From positions 1 to 55,842 of the forward strand of contig CADAYD010000020.1 in NCBI GenBank assembly GCA_902791985.1: a stretch of 55,842 bases of DNA, given 5' to 3'. Under the pieces are notes generated by a model. It saw nothing but the letters and a program-made list of their open reading frames with translations. It made no database searches and was not told where the DNA came from. Position numbers and translations under genes: made by a program. This stretch comes from an uncultured bacterium. GTDB taxonomy: Bacteria > Cyanobacteriota > Vampirovibrionia > Gastranaerophilales > Gastranaerophilaceae. Below are positions 45,001 through 53,100 of the stretch, in pieces (positions within the stretch are counted from its first letter, which is position 1; every line of letters starts with the position of its first letter).

Positions 45001-47719
45001 TATTAATTCCCTTTACATTAATGGAGGATTAATTTCTAACTATGCCGATGATGACCAACATTATGGTACTTCCGGTGCTTATATAGGTAACATCAATCAG
45101 ATAGATAATAATACTATCGTTTCTTCAAATTATATTGAAGGAGGTCTAATAAACCATTATTCTGATGTTCAATCCGGTACTATGACTATCGGCAACATTG
45201 CAAACGGCATCATCAATAATACCATTATTGCCGGATCTCATGTCTACGGAGGCTTAATTCAGAACTCTACAGAGGGAGAGAATACAACCGTAACTATTGG
45301 AGATATTTCACTAATCAAAGGTAATGAAGTTAGTGCTGCCGGCTTAGTCGGAGGCGGGTTACTGAGTTCTTATGCATATGCTGATGATTCGGAAGCACGA
45401 ATCGGTAATATCAACTCGATATCAGAAAATACGGTTTCAACTTCCCCGGAAAACGAAACCTTAATTCAAGGCGGGTTGCTAAATCTGGATTCGGAATCCT
45501 TAGTAGCGATTGGTAATATTGGCAAGATTTCCGGAAATACAGTAACTAACACCCACGGTACAATCGAGGGCGGGATTATCTATAGTAATGGGCATATAGA
45601 ATGGGGTGGTATTGGTTCCATTGATAATAACTCAGTCATATCAAATAATGATGCTATTACAGGTGGTATTATCAATAACCGTTCAGATAATTTTTATAAT
45701 ATCGGGTCAATCAGTGGCAATACCGTATTAAGTAATGAAGAACTTCGAGGCGGAGTGATTTATAACGATAATGAAATGGGCGTTATTACCAGTATCAATT
45801 CAAATACGGTTTTATCTACGGGTGCTATCTATGGCGGAGTGATTCAAAATAATGGCTCCATGGAGGACCTCAGAGGTATTGCAAACAATTATATTGAAAA
45901 TATTAATGGTAATGCTATCGAAGGCGGGGTGATATACAATACCGGCGGAATGTATTTTGGATCTGGAGGGACTATCTCAGACAACGTTGTCAAAACAAGC
46001 GATGGTATAACAGGCGGGGTTATTTATAACACTGCTACGATTGATTTGTGCGGTGCTGCTCTTGCATACAACGAAATCTCCGGCAGCTCAATCACCGGTG
46101 GTCTAATGTATAACTATGAAGATACTGCCGGCAAAACGGCGGCAATAAGTGATATCGGTGACCTGCGCGGAAATATCATAACTTCCTCCGGCACTCTCAA
46201 CGGCGGTCTAGTGTATAACACAACAGGTTATAACGGTAGCGGATCTACAAGAACTGCAACCATCGGTACCATATCTTCTGTGACAAACAATCAGATTGCC
46301 GCAAGTGGGAATATTCAAGGCGGATTGATATACAATGATAACACTCAAGTCCAAGGCGTGGCAAATATTGGTAATATAGGTGATATTAGAGGGAATACTG
46401 TAACTACCGGCGGTACTGTTACCGGAGGATTAATTCATAATTCCTCTGGTCAAGGTTCTCCGGCACATGTCGCTACGATTGACTCTATTTCAGATAATGA
46501 AATTACTGCAACCGGAACTATCTCAGGCGGATTAATCAACAATAACAGAGTCTCCGGAGGAAGCGGCACTTTAGGTAATATTGGTGATATCACAAACAAC
46601 TCTGTATCCTCGGGAGGTCAAATCACTGGTGGTCTGATAAGATATTATATTTATCAGGGTTCTGCTACAAACGGCACTTTGGGTATAATTTCAGGGAATA
46701 CTGTATCTGCAAATACCTATCTTTCTGGTGGGATTATCTATTATGATGGTGTTTCAAATATAAGTCTTACAAATAATATAACCGGAAATACAATTACTGC
46801 GGGAACTCAAATTCAAGGCGGGTTAATACGTCATACAGGATCTTCCAGCTATGGCACAGGGACTCTAAGCCTTGAAAATATGACTATTAATAATAACTCA
46901 TTGACTTCAAATGGCACTGTTTTGGGAGGGCTAATTCATAATGCTATTGGAATGGGTGGTACAGAAACAGCAAGTATTTCAGGTTCTTCAATAACAGGCA
47001 ATGTTGTTTCCGGTACTACGATAGATGGCGGTGTGATTTCTAATACAAGTGCTTATGGTGCTACCGCAATATTTAATATTACAGATTCTTCTATAACAAA
47101 CAACTATATCTTATCAACAGGTACGGCTACCGGTGCATTGATTAAAAACTTTTTAGATCAGAATGGTACTGATGCAATCCTCAACATCACTGCTGATAGT
47201 GCGAATGTCGACATCACAGGCAACAAACTCAACCCGACCATTAATCGCGACGGTTCTGGCAACATCACATCTGTCACCGGCGGAACCGCGGCTGATATCT
47301 ATTCGTCTGCAAAATTTAACCTCAAAGCAAAAGACGGCCATACTATCACCATCGATTCCCCAATCACTGATGCTGCTACCCATGCAGGCACAATGACAAT
47401 TGGTAACACAGGTACTGAGACAGCTTACACAGGTACGGTTGATTTTAATAACACCGTTACCCAAAATGCATTGAATATTAACTCGGGCACAGTCAATGTT
47501 GCAGCCGGCAACCTCAAGATAACCAATGCAATTTCTAACGCAGGAACTTTGAACTTGAGTGGTACAAGTGCATTAACAAGCGCAATCACCGGCGCCGGTA
47601 CAACTAACGTTAAAGATAGCTTCTCGACCGCAAAAGATATTTCTCAAGGCACATTTACTGTTGCAAGCGGTAAGACATTTACAACAAGCGGCAATCAATC
47701 GCAAATACAGGCACCTTGA
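36083..47719 (+). CDS. Giant beta-helix repeat surface protein, part 1
   Basis: This open frame codes for 3,878 residues. It starts with a 70-residue hydrophilic extension, then Met71 with a classic signal core (MKFAAVLALAVGTSAFGA). The passenger begins near 94. Residues about 405-1085 are repeats of the type GDFIGN, GGGIYN, GTISSI. Residues about 1450-2010 and 2560-3680 are a second type (GNI, NNTI, GGLIYN). Between lie longer beta-rich blocks such as NGANIRFDGLQQS. These short repeats predict a right-handed beta-helix, as in autotransporter and Pmp-like adhesins. No strong ribosome site precedes the ATG. The frame ends in CAG GCA CCT TGA, while the repeat text continues in another frame, so this is the front part of a longer gene. 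No C-terminal barrel is seen here. Confidence 0.75.
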   Translation: MSKEVGNNKNIDISQGILSRQDVISDEHLSQNEEKNTMKNTLDSTGRESTTSVDSSSSVQKGFSSTKQSAMVQRAMKFAAVLALAVGTSAFGADNDLATAGSAVNIRGLSDLDAEEEKAKQTPVMNQQTKRRYTLFMLKRGYGRGSVPTSADASASIRNLSSGSNTLSVSTKSFDALKSSIVPESEMSSVSKHALVLGGGDSLTISSSDISADSVSIIANSDIKITKNLTINLSPDAAGIAQSVNDGVLVDDGNARVDEQIIDFINASAKFVRQDKVVADSGATRQQLLVPLFRAVPVESGYAEFTPSQLSLNVWKGIAGTPTGFAAPTSKGSLKWTKSDKSGTSSYTWSDTTTFPLASTINYTGTLTRASGAVRFYDYVGGEQTPMYYIYNYTTPAGYTSSSRVTSIGSDIIAKYFYNRSGQTNGSAIYNTGTGGYNITADFIKNSATQKGGAIYNTGTIGKIAGYFIGNSQTATGPSNGGGAIYSSGTIKYIDASFVANSSAYAGAAIYLGSGGTIDTITGDFIGNSTTDIGGGIKTDSNSSIKSITGNFIGNTSITGGGIFASGTISSIAGDFIGNKVLAGSPFGGGIYSGGGTIYSIEGDFIENNANFSGGGIYLYNATVSSIVGDFIGNTANSGAGISIDSNNATISSVVGNFIENVGSDYGGGIYNYGTISSIFGDVVGNSASGFGGAGIHNTKNIAFIQGDFIGNSAFYTNNYTRGSAIYNGTTIAIFNQIIGDFVNNYAKNTGNTSQGGAVYNEGRVDSITGDFVGNSASGSSSALGGAIYNTGSISSIVGDFVRNSATVSSGSSAAGGAIYSAGRAAVISSVIGDFVKNNSVYAAGINNLSSSTISSVMGDFVENTATYATAIDNNATMGSIVGDFVRNTTTLDGIIKNSDTIEFIHGDIVGNRGNKSAGIYNVSGTIGSIVGDFVGNVSESFSSAITAGDTNNGAIINSIKGDFVWNHSSDSTVFAGKTTSIGLIEGDFVGNIDNSGDSVIIRIKESANVGSIKGDFVNNTGVGIAINHDNTIDSITGDFVGNSGKKGGGIAVWSGGSATIGDVTGNFFFNTASQGGGAVYVSNDTSSDSFDGHFNADTQDMYFYGNKYGSAYNDIYSTTSSSGTNLYLNAGRGKSMVFGGTVTGSGSNSYKPNIIINDGTDVYGGNYVFTGISGSLALSIKNGANIRFDGLQQSDGTIYQAGLYLGTDSTFTNDANGGFVNLADSYDDSYNFEALTLNSDLKVGIDVVDGDYDVLNATSITDNGHKILIDYINVTDEADGNSYEIANSTLAPYIDLSKNVRINSDYEWDGYKASYDASTGDISFEKVDTGRENLAGFLYQRSEEGSYDMVGEEQMLVDGDDTLSNKVVNANGYSIIGNLHRGIQVYGSDFTINNGNLTGFRRVEETQNPSGNVDIYAGSAMYNDAGEVYLNNTSITNNGYYSNLSLTTTGSKSVYNNGGIIYNNGTLGNVGDIIANSVYVKANSTAGNANNYIYGGILLNYGTVSAINGDIKGNSVTDAVNGSNANTYTRGGIIFNDSTIGNINGEISGNSITSAGNIGGGIYYGTDSPSRLGNITEGVKNNIITAAKSVYGGLFEIQGEAYVGNINGIRNNFITAGDGNVLGGLLNIYQAADVGNINGIENNSISGRGVGGGLVVNYIENDQTISIGNIYGGINNNLITSSRYINGGLFDNEATDQDSTIHIGTIYGMKNNTVTVNDGAGNSIGGGLVYNYAYSTDAQIQMAIQGDVKNNTISNTQGTIWGGLFQNVIDGDGDNTSITINTHDVSLNNNSVTVGGNNIYGGLIYNQGGNESQISVGNLSSISNNTISAGDEIWGGLIANSTEDGNGVLANVSIGNITQGIKNNTVSGDSIFGGLINQGGDGEDATLSIGKISEISNNTVESAANVTGGLVNVDAESSGQDFHIENIGKIKNNTVSANGTLSGGLVYNKATESSNTYINIGEIKNNTITNTSNNWNSGSLIQNSGLGGNATINLSGDISYNTVTDGNEGKGDHTSLIRNLATSAASTLNIKNSDIKFNNINTYYFSGIIDNSRTLSANATVNLTDTSIVNNTITTGSWNGGVWTAGAGTVDAGLIYNNATANVYAVNRDVEFKDNTINNNGTKTEAAIYNGSTMSLMAYGNRSITIDSPITGSGTLNIGQASQMGTYSGGYRGDVYLNGNVTQDVLNLNNGRLILGSGDLINNVYTVNVNDSGTSSTLPSTLDTTDGIIANTTFKTLTLNDNMGLALDVDLTSGTADFFDATTFNANGHKIVINNINVLGDINVLGDSSGKVDKVGKVGLINIADSTLKGAIELASTDFRVNSSTKSYAVEYANASTYGTLRFSIGTYTLANTLASTAGSRIYGIGVSGENVTADLGTMGGTGATMTINGNGNAIYGNGHSGITVDGSNVLRLVDTNWVDFAKTESTTNPASAYTFAGGAVFKFAPTGTGSSLVLSNIGENTIRDSSYQSTVSSTSSGSKTGKTYGGLVSIDEQSSASDQVHDSFSFNFRNNTIKNLATATSGFAYNLLYGALLALKSGTLGVFSGDVSANTVTGSGISNSNAYSRLFGLMYVGGGAKTDIRGDFTANKIDSMYNVYGGLIHNDSGNIAQISGDMMVNTVSGYTIRGGLIDNDAGTVGDITGNIIGNTATASNYVTGGLISSMDSASIGDITGEISGNTVTNTDTGSISGGLIYNQYSTIGDISGIDNNTINATSSASIWGGLIYNETDESGDSVVGDIGSLDNNTVTANTGTINGGLVYNEAFGGVDVTFGTISNIKNNTIKRTGTTSGVIQGGLIYNLAYDEKSEATLTIAGKVINNTVSNATGNISGGLIKNFIASDGVGTTVTINTQDASLVANTVTASSGDIEGGLIYNYSDGAYSEPYGLDSEAIIGNLNAISNNTITASNTISGGLVYNHTDSDAAHAVATIGNIGSITDNTITAGSNLHGGLIYNDGYSNTSRIGTIGNISRNTINSLYINGGLISNYADDDQHYGTSGAYIGNINQIDNNTIVSSNYIEGGLINHYSDVQSGTMTIGNIANGIINNTIIAGSHVYGGLIQNSTEGENTTVTIGDISLIKGNEVSAAGLVGGGLLSSYAYADDSEARIGNINSISENTVSTSPENETLIQGGLLNLDSESLVAIGNIGKISGNTVTNTHGTIEGGIIYSNGHIEWGGIGSIDNNSVISNNDAITGGIINNRSDNFYNIGSISGNTVLSNEELRGGVIYNDNEMGVITSINSNTVLSTGAIYGGVIQNNGSMEDLRGIANNYIENINGNAIEGGVIYNTGGMYFGSGGTISDNVVKTSDGITGGVIYNTATIDLCGAALAYNEISGSSITGGLMYNYEDTAGKTAAISDIGDLRGNIITSSGTLNGGLVYNTTGYNGSGSTRTATIGTISSVTNNQIAASGNIQGGLIYNDNTQVQGVANIGNIGDIRGNTVTTGGTVTGGLIHNSSGQGSPAHVATIDSISDNEITATGTISGGLINNNRVSGGSGTLGNIGDITNNSVSSGGQITGGLIRYYIYQGSATNGTLGIISGNTVSANTYLSGGIIYYDGVSNISLTNNITGNTITAGTQIQGGLIRHTGSSSYGTGTLSLENMTINNNSLTSNGTVLGGLIHNAIGMGGTETASISGSSITGNVVSGTTIDGGVISNTSAYGATAIFNITDSSITNNYILSTGTATGALIKNFLDQNGTDAILNITADSANVDITGNKLNPTINRDGSGNITSVTGGTAADIYSSAKFNLKAKDGHTITIDSPITDAATHAGTMTIGNTGTETAYTGTVDFNNTVTQNALNINSGTVNVAAGNLKITNAISNAGTLNLSGTSALTSAITGAGTTNVKDSFSTAKDISQGTFTVASGKTFTTSGNQSQIQAP
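37300..39340 (+). repeat. Beta-helix repeat array A
   Basis: The array has about 25-30 degenerate units of roughly 75-100 bases, coding for I-x-GDF-[IV]-x-N followed by GG-[AG]-I-Y-N and GTI. The same type returns at 51400-54060. Confidence 0.8.
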
Positions 47720-49211
47720 AGATAACCGGAGCAACTGCAAATGCAGGTACAATCAGCGAAACGGGCACACTTGACCTTGACAACAACTTCACCAACAATG
47801 GTACAATCACTCAAGGTACAGTTGACCTTGCAAGCGGTAAGACCTTAACCAATAGTGCAAGTAAGACAATTACGGTATCTTCAACTCTTACAAACGCAGG
47901 AACAATCGCAAACGCAGGCACCTTGAAGATAACCGGAGCAACTGCAAACGCAGGCACAATCGACGGAACGGGCACACTTGACCTTGACAACAACTTCACC
48001 AACAACGGTACAATTACTCAAGGCACAGTTGACCTTGCAAGCGGCAAGACCTTAACCAACAGTGCAAGTAAGACTATCACTATATCTTCAACACTTACTA
48101 ATGCAGGTACAATTTCTAACGCAGGCACCTTGAAGATAACCGGCGCAACTGCAAACGCAGGTACAATCAGCGGAACGGGTACACTTGATCTCGACAACAA
48201 CTTCACAAATAACGGTACAATTACTCAAAGTACAATTGACCTTGCAAGCGGCAAGACCTTAACCAATAGTGCAAGCAAGACTAACTATACTATTACTGTC
48301 TCTAAAGCCCTCAAAAATTCCGGCACAATCTCTAACGCAGGCACCTTAAAGATAACAGGCTCAACTGCAAATGCAGGCACAATCAGCGGAACGGGTATAC
48401 TTGACCTTGATAACAACTTCACCAACGATGGTACAATTACCCAAGCAATAGTTGACCTTGCAAGCGGCAATACCCTTACCAACAGTGCAAGTAAGTCTAT
48501 TACAGTCAACACGACATTAACTAATGCCGGAACAATTACAAACGCAGGCTCGTTGTATGTCAAAGGTGCAAACCAAACTCTCGGCGCGATTAACGACGCA
48601 TCAACCGCGACCGGTACGTTGTACTTACAGGGTAGCGGAACCAAGACCGCAAATTCTGCGATTACTCAAAGTGCTGTCCAAATCGCAAGTGGCGTAACAC
48701 TAGATAACAATGCAGCATTGACAGCAGCAATCACCAATGCCGGTACCGTATATTCAACTGCTGCAAATCTTAAAGGTAATGTTACAAATACCGGCACATT
48801 GTACTTAGAGGGTGGAACTTATGGCGCTTATACAATCAGCGGCGCCGGAACAACTATTCTCAATGCTGATACAACCAATAGCGGCACAATTACTCAAGGT
48901 ATTTTAAATACAAATTCAAAAACTCTTACAAATAGTTCCGGCAAGACTATCACTGTAAGTTCGATTTTGACCAACTCCGGTACAATCGCAAATTCAGGCA
49001 CATTAAAGATAACCGGCTCAACCGCAAACGCAGGTACAATCAGCGGAACGGGCACACTTGACCTTGATAATAACTTCACTAACAACGGTACGATTACTCA
49101 AGGTACAGTTGACCTTGCAAGTGGTAAGACTTTAACCAACAGTGTAAGTAAGACTATCACGGTATCTTCGACTTTAACTAACAGTGGTACGATTGCAAAC
49201 GACGGCACAAT
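47711..49211 (+). repeat. 207-bp tandem repeat array C
   Basis: Near-identical units begin at 47711, 47918, 48125, 48341, 48548, 48998 and 49205. Four of the six spacings are exactly 207 bases (69 codons) and one is 216. The unit encodes GTLKITGATANAGTI, DLDNNFTNNGTITQ and DLASGKTLTNSASKTI. High DNA identity means recent expansion. Confidence 0.9.
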
Positions 49212-49518
49212 GTATGTTCTTGGCAATACAAGCCTTGGTTCAATCACCGGTACAGGTACGTTGCAAACGTTTAATGATTCCTCTACTTCGTTGTCCAATG
49301 TAACTGTTAATAAGGCTATTACCCAAAATAAGGTTATTAATAGTTACGGTTATTTATATGCTAATGCAGATATCAATGCTGAAATAGAAAACCGTTCTAT
49401 TTATGGTCTTTATGGTAGTGCAGATTACTTTAAAGGTAATATCGCTAACGTCAAAGGCACTAATGCCATAGGTGCGACAACAACGACCTTTACCGGTGGT
49501 ACTTATGGTGCTGATTAA
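47716..49518 (+). CDS. Giant repeat protein, part 2 (after frame break 1)
   Basis: This frame continues the repeat text of part 1 in the next register, overlapping its last bases. It codes for 600 residues of array C units and ends in TYGAD and TAA at 49516-49518. It has no ribosome site of its own and starts at a TTG within a repeat, so it is a fragment of one long gene, not a separate one. The register changes near the tandem AATCAATC (47693-47700). Confidence 0.65.
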   Translation: MKITGATANAGTISETGTLDLDNNFTNNGTITQGTVDLASGKTLTNSASKTITVSSTLTNAGTIANAGTLKITGATANAGTIDGTGTLDLDNNFTNNGTITQGTVDLASGKTLTNSASKTITISSTLTNAGTISNAGTLKITGATANAGTISGTGTLDLDNNFTNNGTITQSTIDLASGKTLTNSASKTNYTITVSKALKNSGTISNAGTLKITGSTANAGTISGTGILDLDNNFTNDGTITQAIVDLASGNTLTNSASKSITVNTTLTNAGTITNAGSLYVKGANQTLGAINDASTATGTLYLQGSGTKTANSAITQSAVQIASGVTLDNNAALTAAITNAGTVYSTAANLKGNVTNTGTLYLEGGTYGAYTISGAGTTILNADTTNSGTITQGILNTNSKTLTNSSGKTITVSSILTNSGTIANSGTLKITGSTANAGTISGTGTLDLDNNFTNNGTITQGTVDLASGKTLTNSVSKTITVSSTLTNSGTIANDGTMYVLGNTSLGSITGTGTLQTFNDSSTSLSNVTVNKAITQNKVINSYGYLYANADINAEIENRSIYGLYGSADYFKGNIANVKGTNAIGATTTTFTGGTYGAD

Positions 49519-50183
49519 ATAGCGGTAAGACATTCACCAACAGCGGTTCAACCAGTGTTACAGGTACTTTAACTAACTCCGGTACAATCACCAACAGCGG
49601 CTCGTTGACGATTCAGGGCGGGAACCAAACTCTTGGCTCAATCAATGACGCTGAAACCCCGACCGGCACATTGTACTTACAAGGCAGCGGAACTAAGACT
49701 GCAAACAGTGCGATTACTCAAAGCGCAGTCCAAATCGCATCCGGCGTAACCTTAGACAATAATGCAATGCTCAATGCAGCAGTACTTAACAAAGGTACAT
49801 TGTATACAAATGCTTCCAACCTTGGCGGACTGGTTGGGAACGACCATGGACTTGTATATCTTGAAGGCGGTTCATTGAATCAACCGATTAGGGCAAATCT
49901 TGTAAATCAGGCGCTTGGTGCCGGTTCTGTTACTGTTACGGCAGATACGACAGTTAATGCATTTTTATTAGCCGGTAATACTTTAACCATAAATGATTCC
50001 GTTAAAATAACTAATAATTCAAATATATATGTTGGTCAACTTGTAAATAATGGCACTATACAGAATGATGATTGGATAGGTTTTTATGGCGGTACAAGTA
50101 ATCTTGGTACGGTCACCGGTACAGGGCAAATATTAGTTGGTTATGATTCGTCAAGCTTTGCACAAAACCTAACTGTTGATTAA
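49518..50183 (+). CDS. Giant repeat protein, part 3 (after frame break 2)
   Basis: Beginning with NSGKTFTNSGSTSV, this frame carries on the same style of text (GSLTIQGGNQTLGSI, TLYLQGSGTKTANSA) up to NLTVD and TAA at 50181-50183. An internal ATG/TTG-type start at 49605 is possible but has no ribosome site. The segment TLYLQGSGTKTANSAITQ also occurs in part 2, another sign of one repetitive gene. Both of the last two breaks fall in a GATTAAA heptamer. Confidence 0.6.
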   Translation, partial: NSGKTFTNSGSTSVTGTLTNSGTITNSGSLTIQGGNQTLGSINDAETPTGTLYLQGSGTKTANSAITQSAVQIASGVTLDNNAMLNAAVLNKGTLYTNASNLGGLVGNDHGLVYLEGGSLNQPIRANLVNQALGAGSVTVTADTTVNAFLLAGNTLTINDSVKITNNSNIYVGQLVNNGTIQNDDWIGFYGGTSNLGTVTGTGQILVGYDSSSFAQNLTVD

Positions 50184-50184
50184 A

Positions 50185-53100
50185 CTTCTAAACTCCGGCA
50201 CATTGAATATCAATAGTGGAACTTTGAGTTCAACCATTGGTAATTACAACTCAACCGTTGGTACAACAAATATTAATGGCAATGTTATTGCAAATGCGAA
50301 TATTGGTGGCAACACGGTTAACTTAACCAGTGGAACCCTTACTTTGAATAACGGTACGTTCTCATCAATCGCAGGTTTAACAACTGCAGGCGGTCACTTA
50401 TCTACAATTAACAACACAACCAGCGCAACCGTTCTTGGCGCAGTGGCACTCAATAGCGCAACAAACTTCAACATCGATGTTGCACTCGGTACTGCTACAG
50501 CCGACACTTTCAGCGCATCAAGCGTCACAGGCTCATCAAGTATAACCTTAAAGACTATCAATTTGGTATCTGATTCGAGCGCAAACAGTCTTGACTTAAC
50601 ATTGACAACAACCAATGCGCTCAAATCGGCACTTCAACTGAGTTCAAATGTTGTTTATACCGGTGTAAGAAATTCTTATGACTCTGTGACTTTGAATAAC
50701 GGTGTTTTGAGTTTCCGCAGAACCGTTGGAGATGCAACATTAGATGCTGCAAACACTGCAAGCAGAGCATATTTAAGTGGTGCACACGACGTAATCGAAC
50801 TTTCAAGCACAACGGTTGACAACGATAAGATTGCCGTTACAATCGGCGCAACGACCTACTATTTTGAGGCTCCGGAAGGTCAGGACGGCGTATTGCGTAA
50901 CCTTGTAAACACAGGCTATGACGCACTTAGAGTCGCAGATAGCGCAACGGGCGCAGTATTCAAGGTTGGTAGCACATATTATACTTACGACCCTGCATAT
51001 TTGCCTTACAGTGCTTGGTATTCAACCGATGGTACTTCAACGGATTACAATTATACGTTAACTGATGGCACAACAAGAACCTTCAAGAATATCAACATTA
51101 AGCCTGCAAAACTGGGCACTTCGACATATATTAACTGGGCAGAATCAGGCAGTGAAGTTGTTGCTCCTGTTTGGAACGGTACAACCAATACTGCAACAGG
51201 CACAATCCAGGTTGATTTGCCGCATACATCGATTAGCGGTGAACAAGTCGTTGACAATACTCCGCAAACCAAGTATTACACCTATACTTACACAATGCCT
51301 GATGGGTATACGGTAGTACAAGATTATACTAAGACTGCCACGACATCTGCAGCAGGCACAAGTTCATCGCCAAAAATCCCTGCAACAGGCGGTGGAGTTG
51401 TATACAATTCCGCTTCCGGTGTATCATTTAATGGCAATACTTATGTAAATAACGTTCTGACCTTAAATCCAACCCACGCGTGGAATCATATGGGCGGTGG
51501 CGCTATAGAAAATGTTGGCACAATAACAAGTATTAATTCCGACTTCATTAATAACGGTGTTATAGCCAGCACTGCTGCAAGTTTGAACACAAGAAGTGTC
51601 GGCGGTGCTATATTCTCCAATAACGGTACAATTAATGCTATTGACGGTAGTTTCATCGGTAACTATATTTCTACTGCGGATTATGCTTATGGTGGTGCGA
51701 TAGGCACTTATGGCGGTACGATAGGCAGCGTAGTCGGTGATTTCATATCCAACCATGTTGAAAGTTCCGGTGCTAATACTATAGGTGGTGCGGTAATATT
51801 GGTTGGCACTAACTTGACCTCTTTGACCGGTGATTTTGTCGGCAACTGGGCATCTTCGTCAGCAGGATATGCATACGGTGGCGCACTGGAATCTGAAGGT
51901 GCAGCAAAAGTCATCTCCATAAATTCTAACTTCATCGGTAACCATGCTGAGTCTTCAGGGGGTGTGGCTTACGGTGGTGCGATATACTGGGCTAATACAA
52001 CAAACGGTCTGAAAACGAGCATCACAGGTGATTTCATCGGCAACTGGGCATCTTCGTCTAAGAGTACTTCATATGGTGGTGCGTTGTTCCAGAACGGTAA
52101 TAACACCAAGTTAGGCAGCATAACAGGCGACTTTATCGGTAACTATGTATCGACCAGTGCAGGAACTCATACTTACGGTGGCGCATTAGCCTTATCTGGT
52201 ACAAATGCTACCATCAACACTATTACCGGCGACTTTATCGGTAACTATGCTTATACAAACAAAGCTTCAACGTATGCATATGGCGGTGCGATTTATAAAT
52301 CAGGTACAAGTTCGTTAATCAACCAAATTACCGGCGACTTCATCGGCAACTATGCTAAAACGATGCTGGGTAGCTCATACGCGTATGGTGGTGCAATATT
52401 TAATACAGGTACAGATTCAAAAATCAACAAGATTACAGGTAATTTCATAGAAAACCATGTTGATTCTGTTAAATATCCTGTATATGGTGGTGCGATTTAT
52501 AACAGCGGTACCCGTGCACAGGTCAATGTTGACGGAAACTTTATCAACAACAACATAACTTCTAATACCCATTATGTTTATGGTGGTGCAATCTTTAATA
52601 GCGGTACTGATGCAAAAGTTACGGTAAACGGCGACTTTATCGGCAACAGTGCTATTTCAAAAGGCACGAGCCAATATGCAGTTGGTGGTGCGTTCTATAA
52701 TGAAGGTACAAATGCGGCTGTAAACGTTGTGGGTAATTTCATCGGCAACTATGCACAAACCTCAGGAAATTATGCAGGTGGTGGTGCGATTTATAATACT
52801 GCAAGAGCCAAGATAAATTCTATTGTAGGGAATTTCACCGGTAACTATGCTAAAACTACAGGTAGTTCCTATGCTAACGGTGGTGCAATATTCAACTACA
52901 GTACTGCAGCTATCGAAAGTATCACAGGTGACTTCACCGGAAACTATGCTGATTCATTGAAATCTTATGCTCTAGGTGGTGCAATAGGAAATTCAACAAA
53001 AACTTTGATAGGGGACATTGACGGTGATTTTATCGGCAACTATGCTACTACTGCTGCAAACTCTTATGCGTTTGGTGGTGCGATATACAATTACAGTTCT

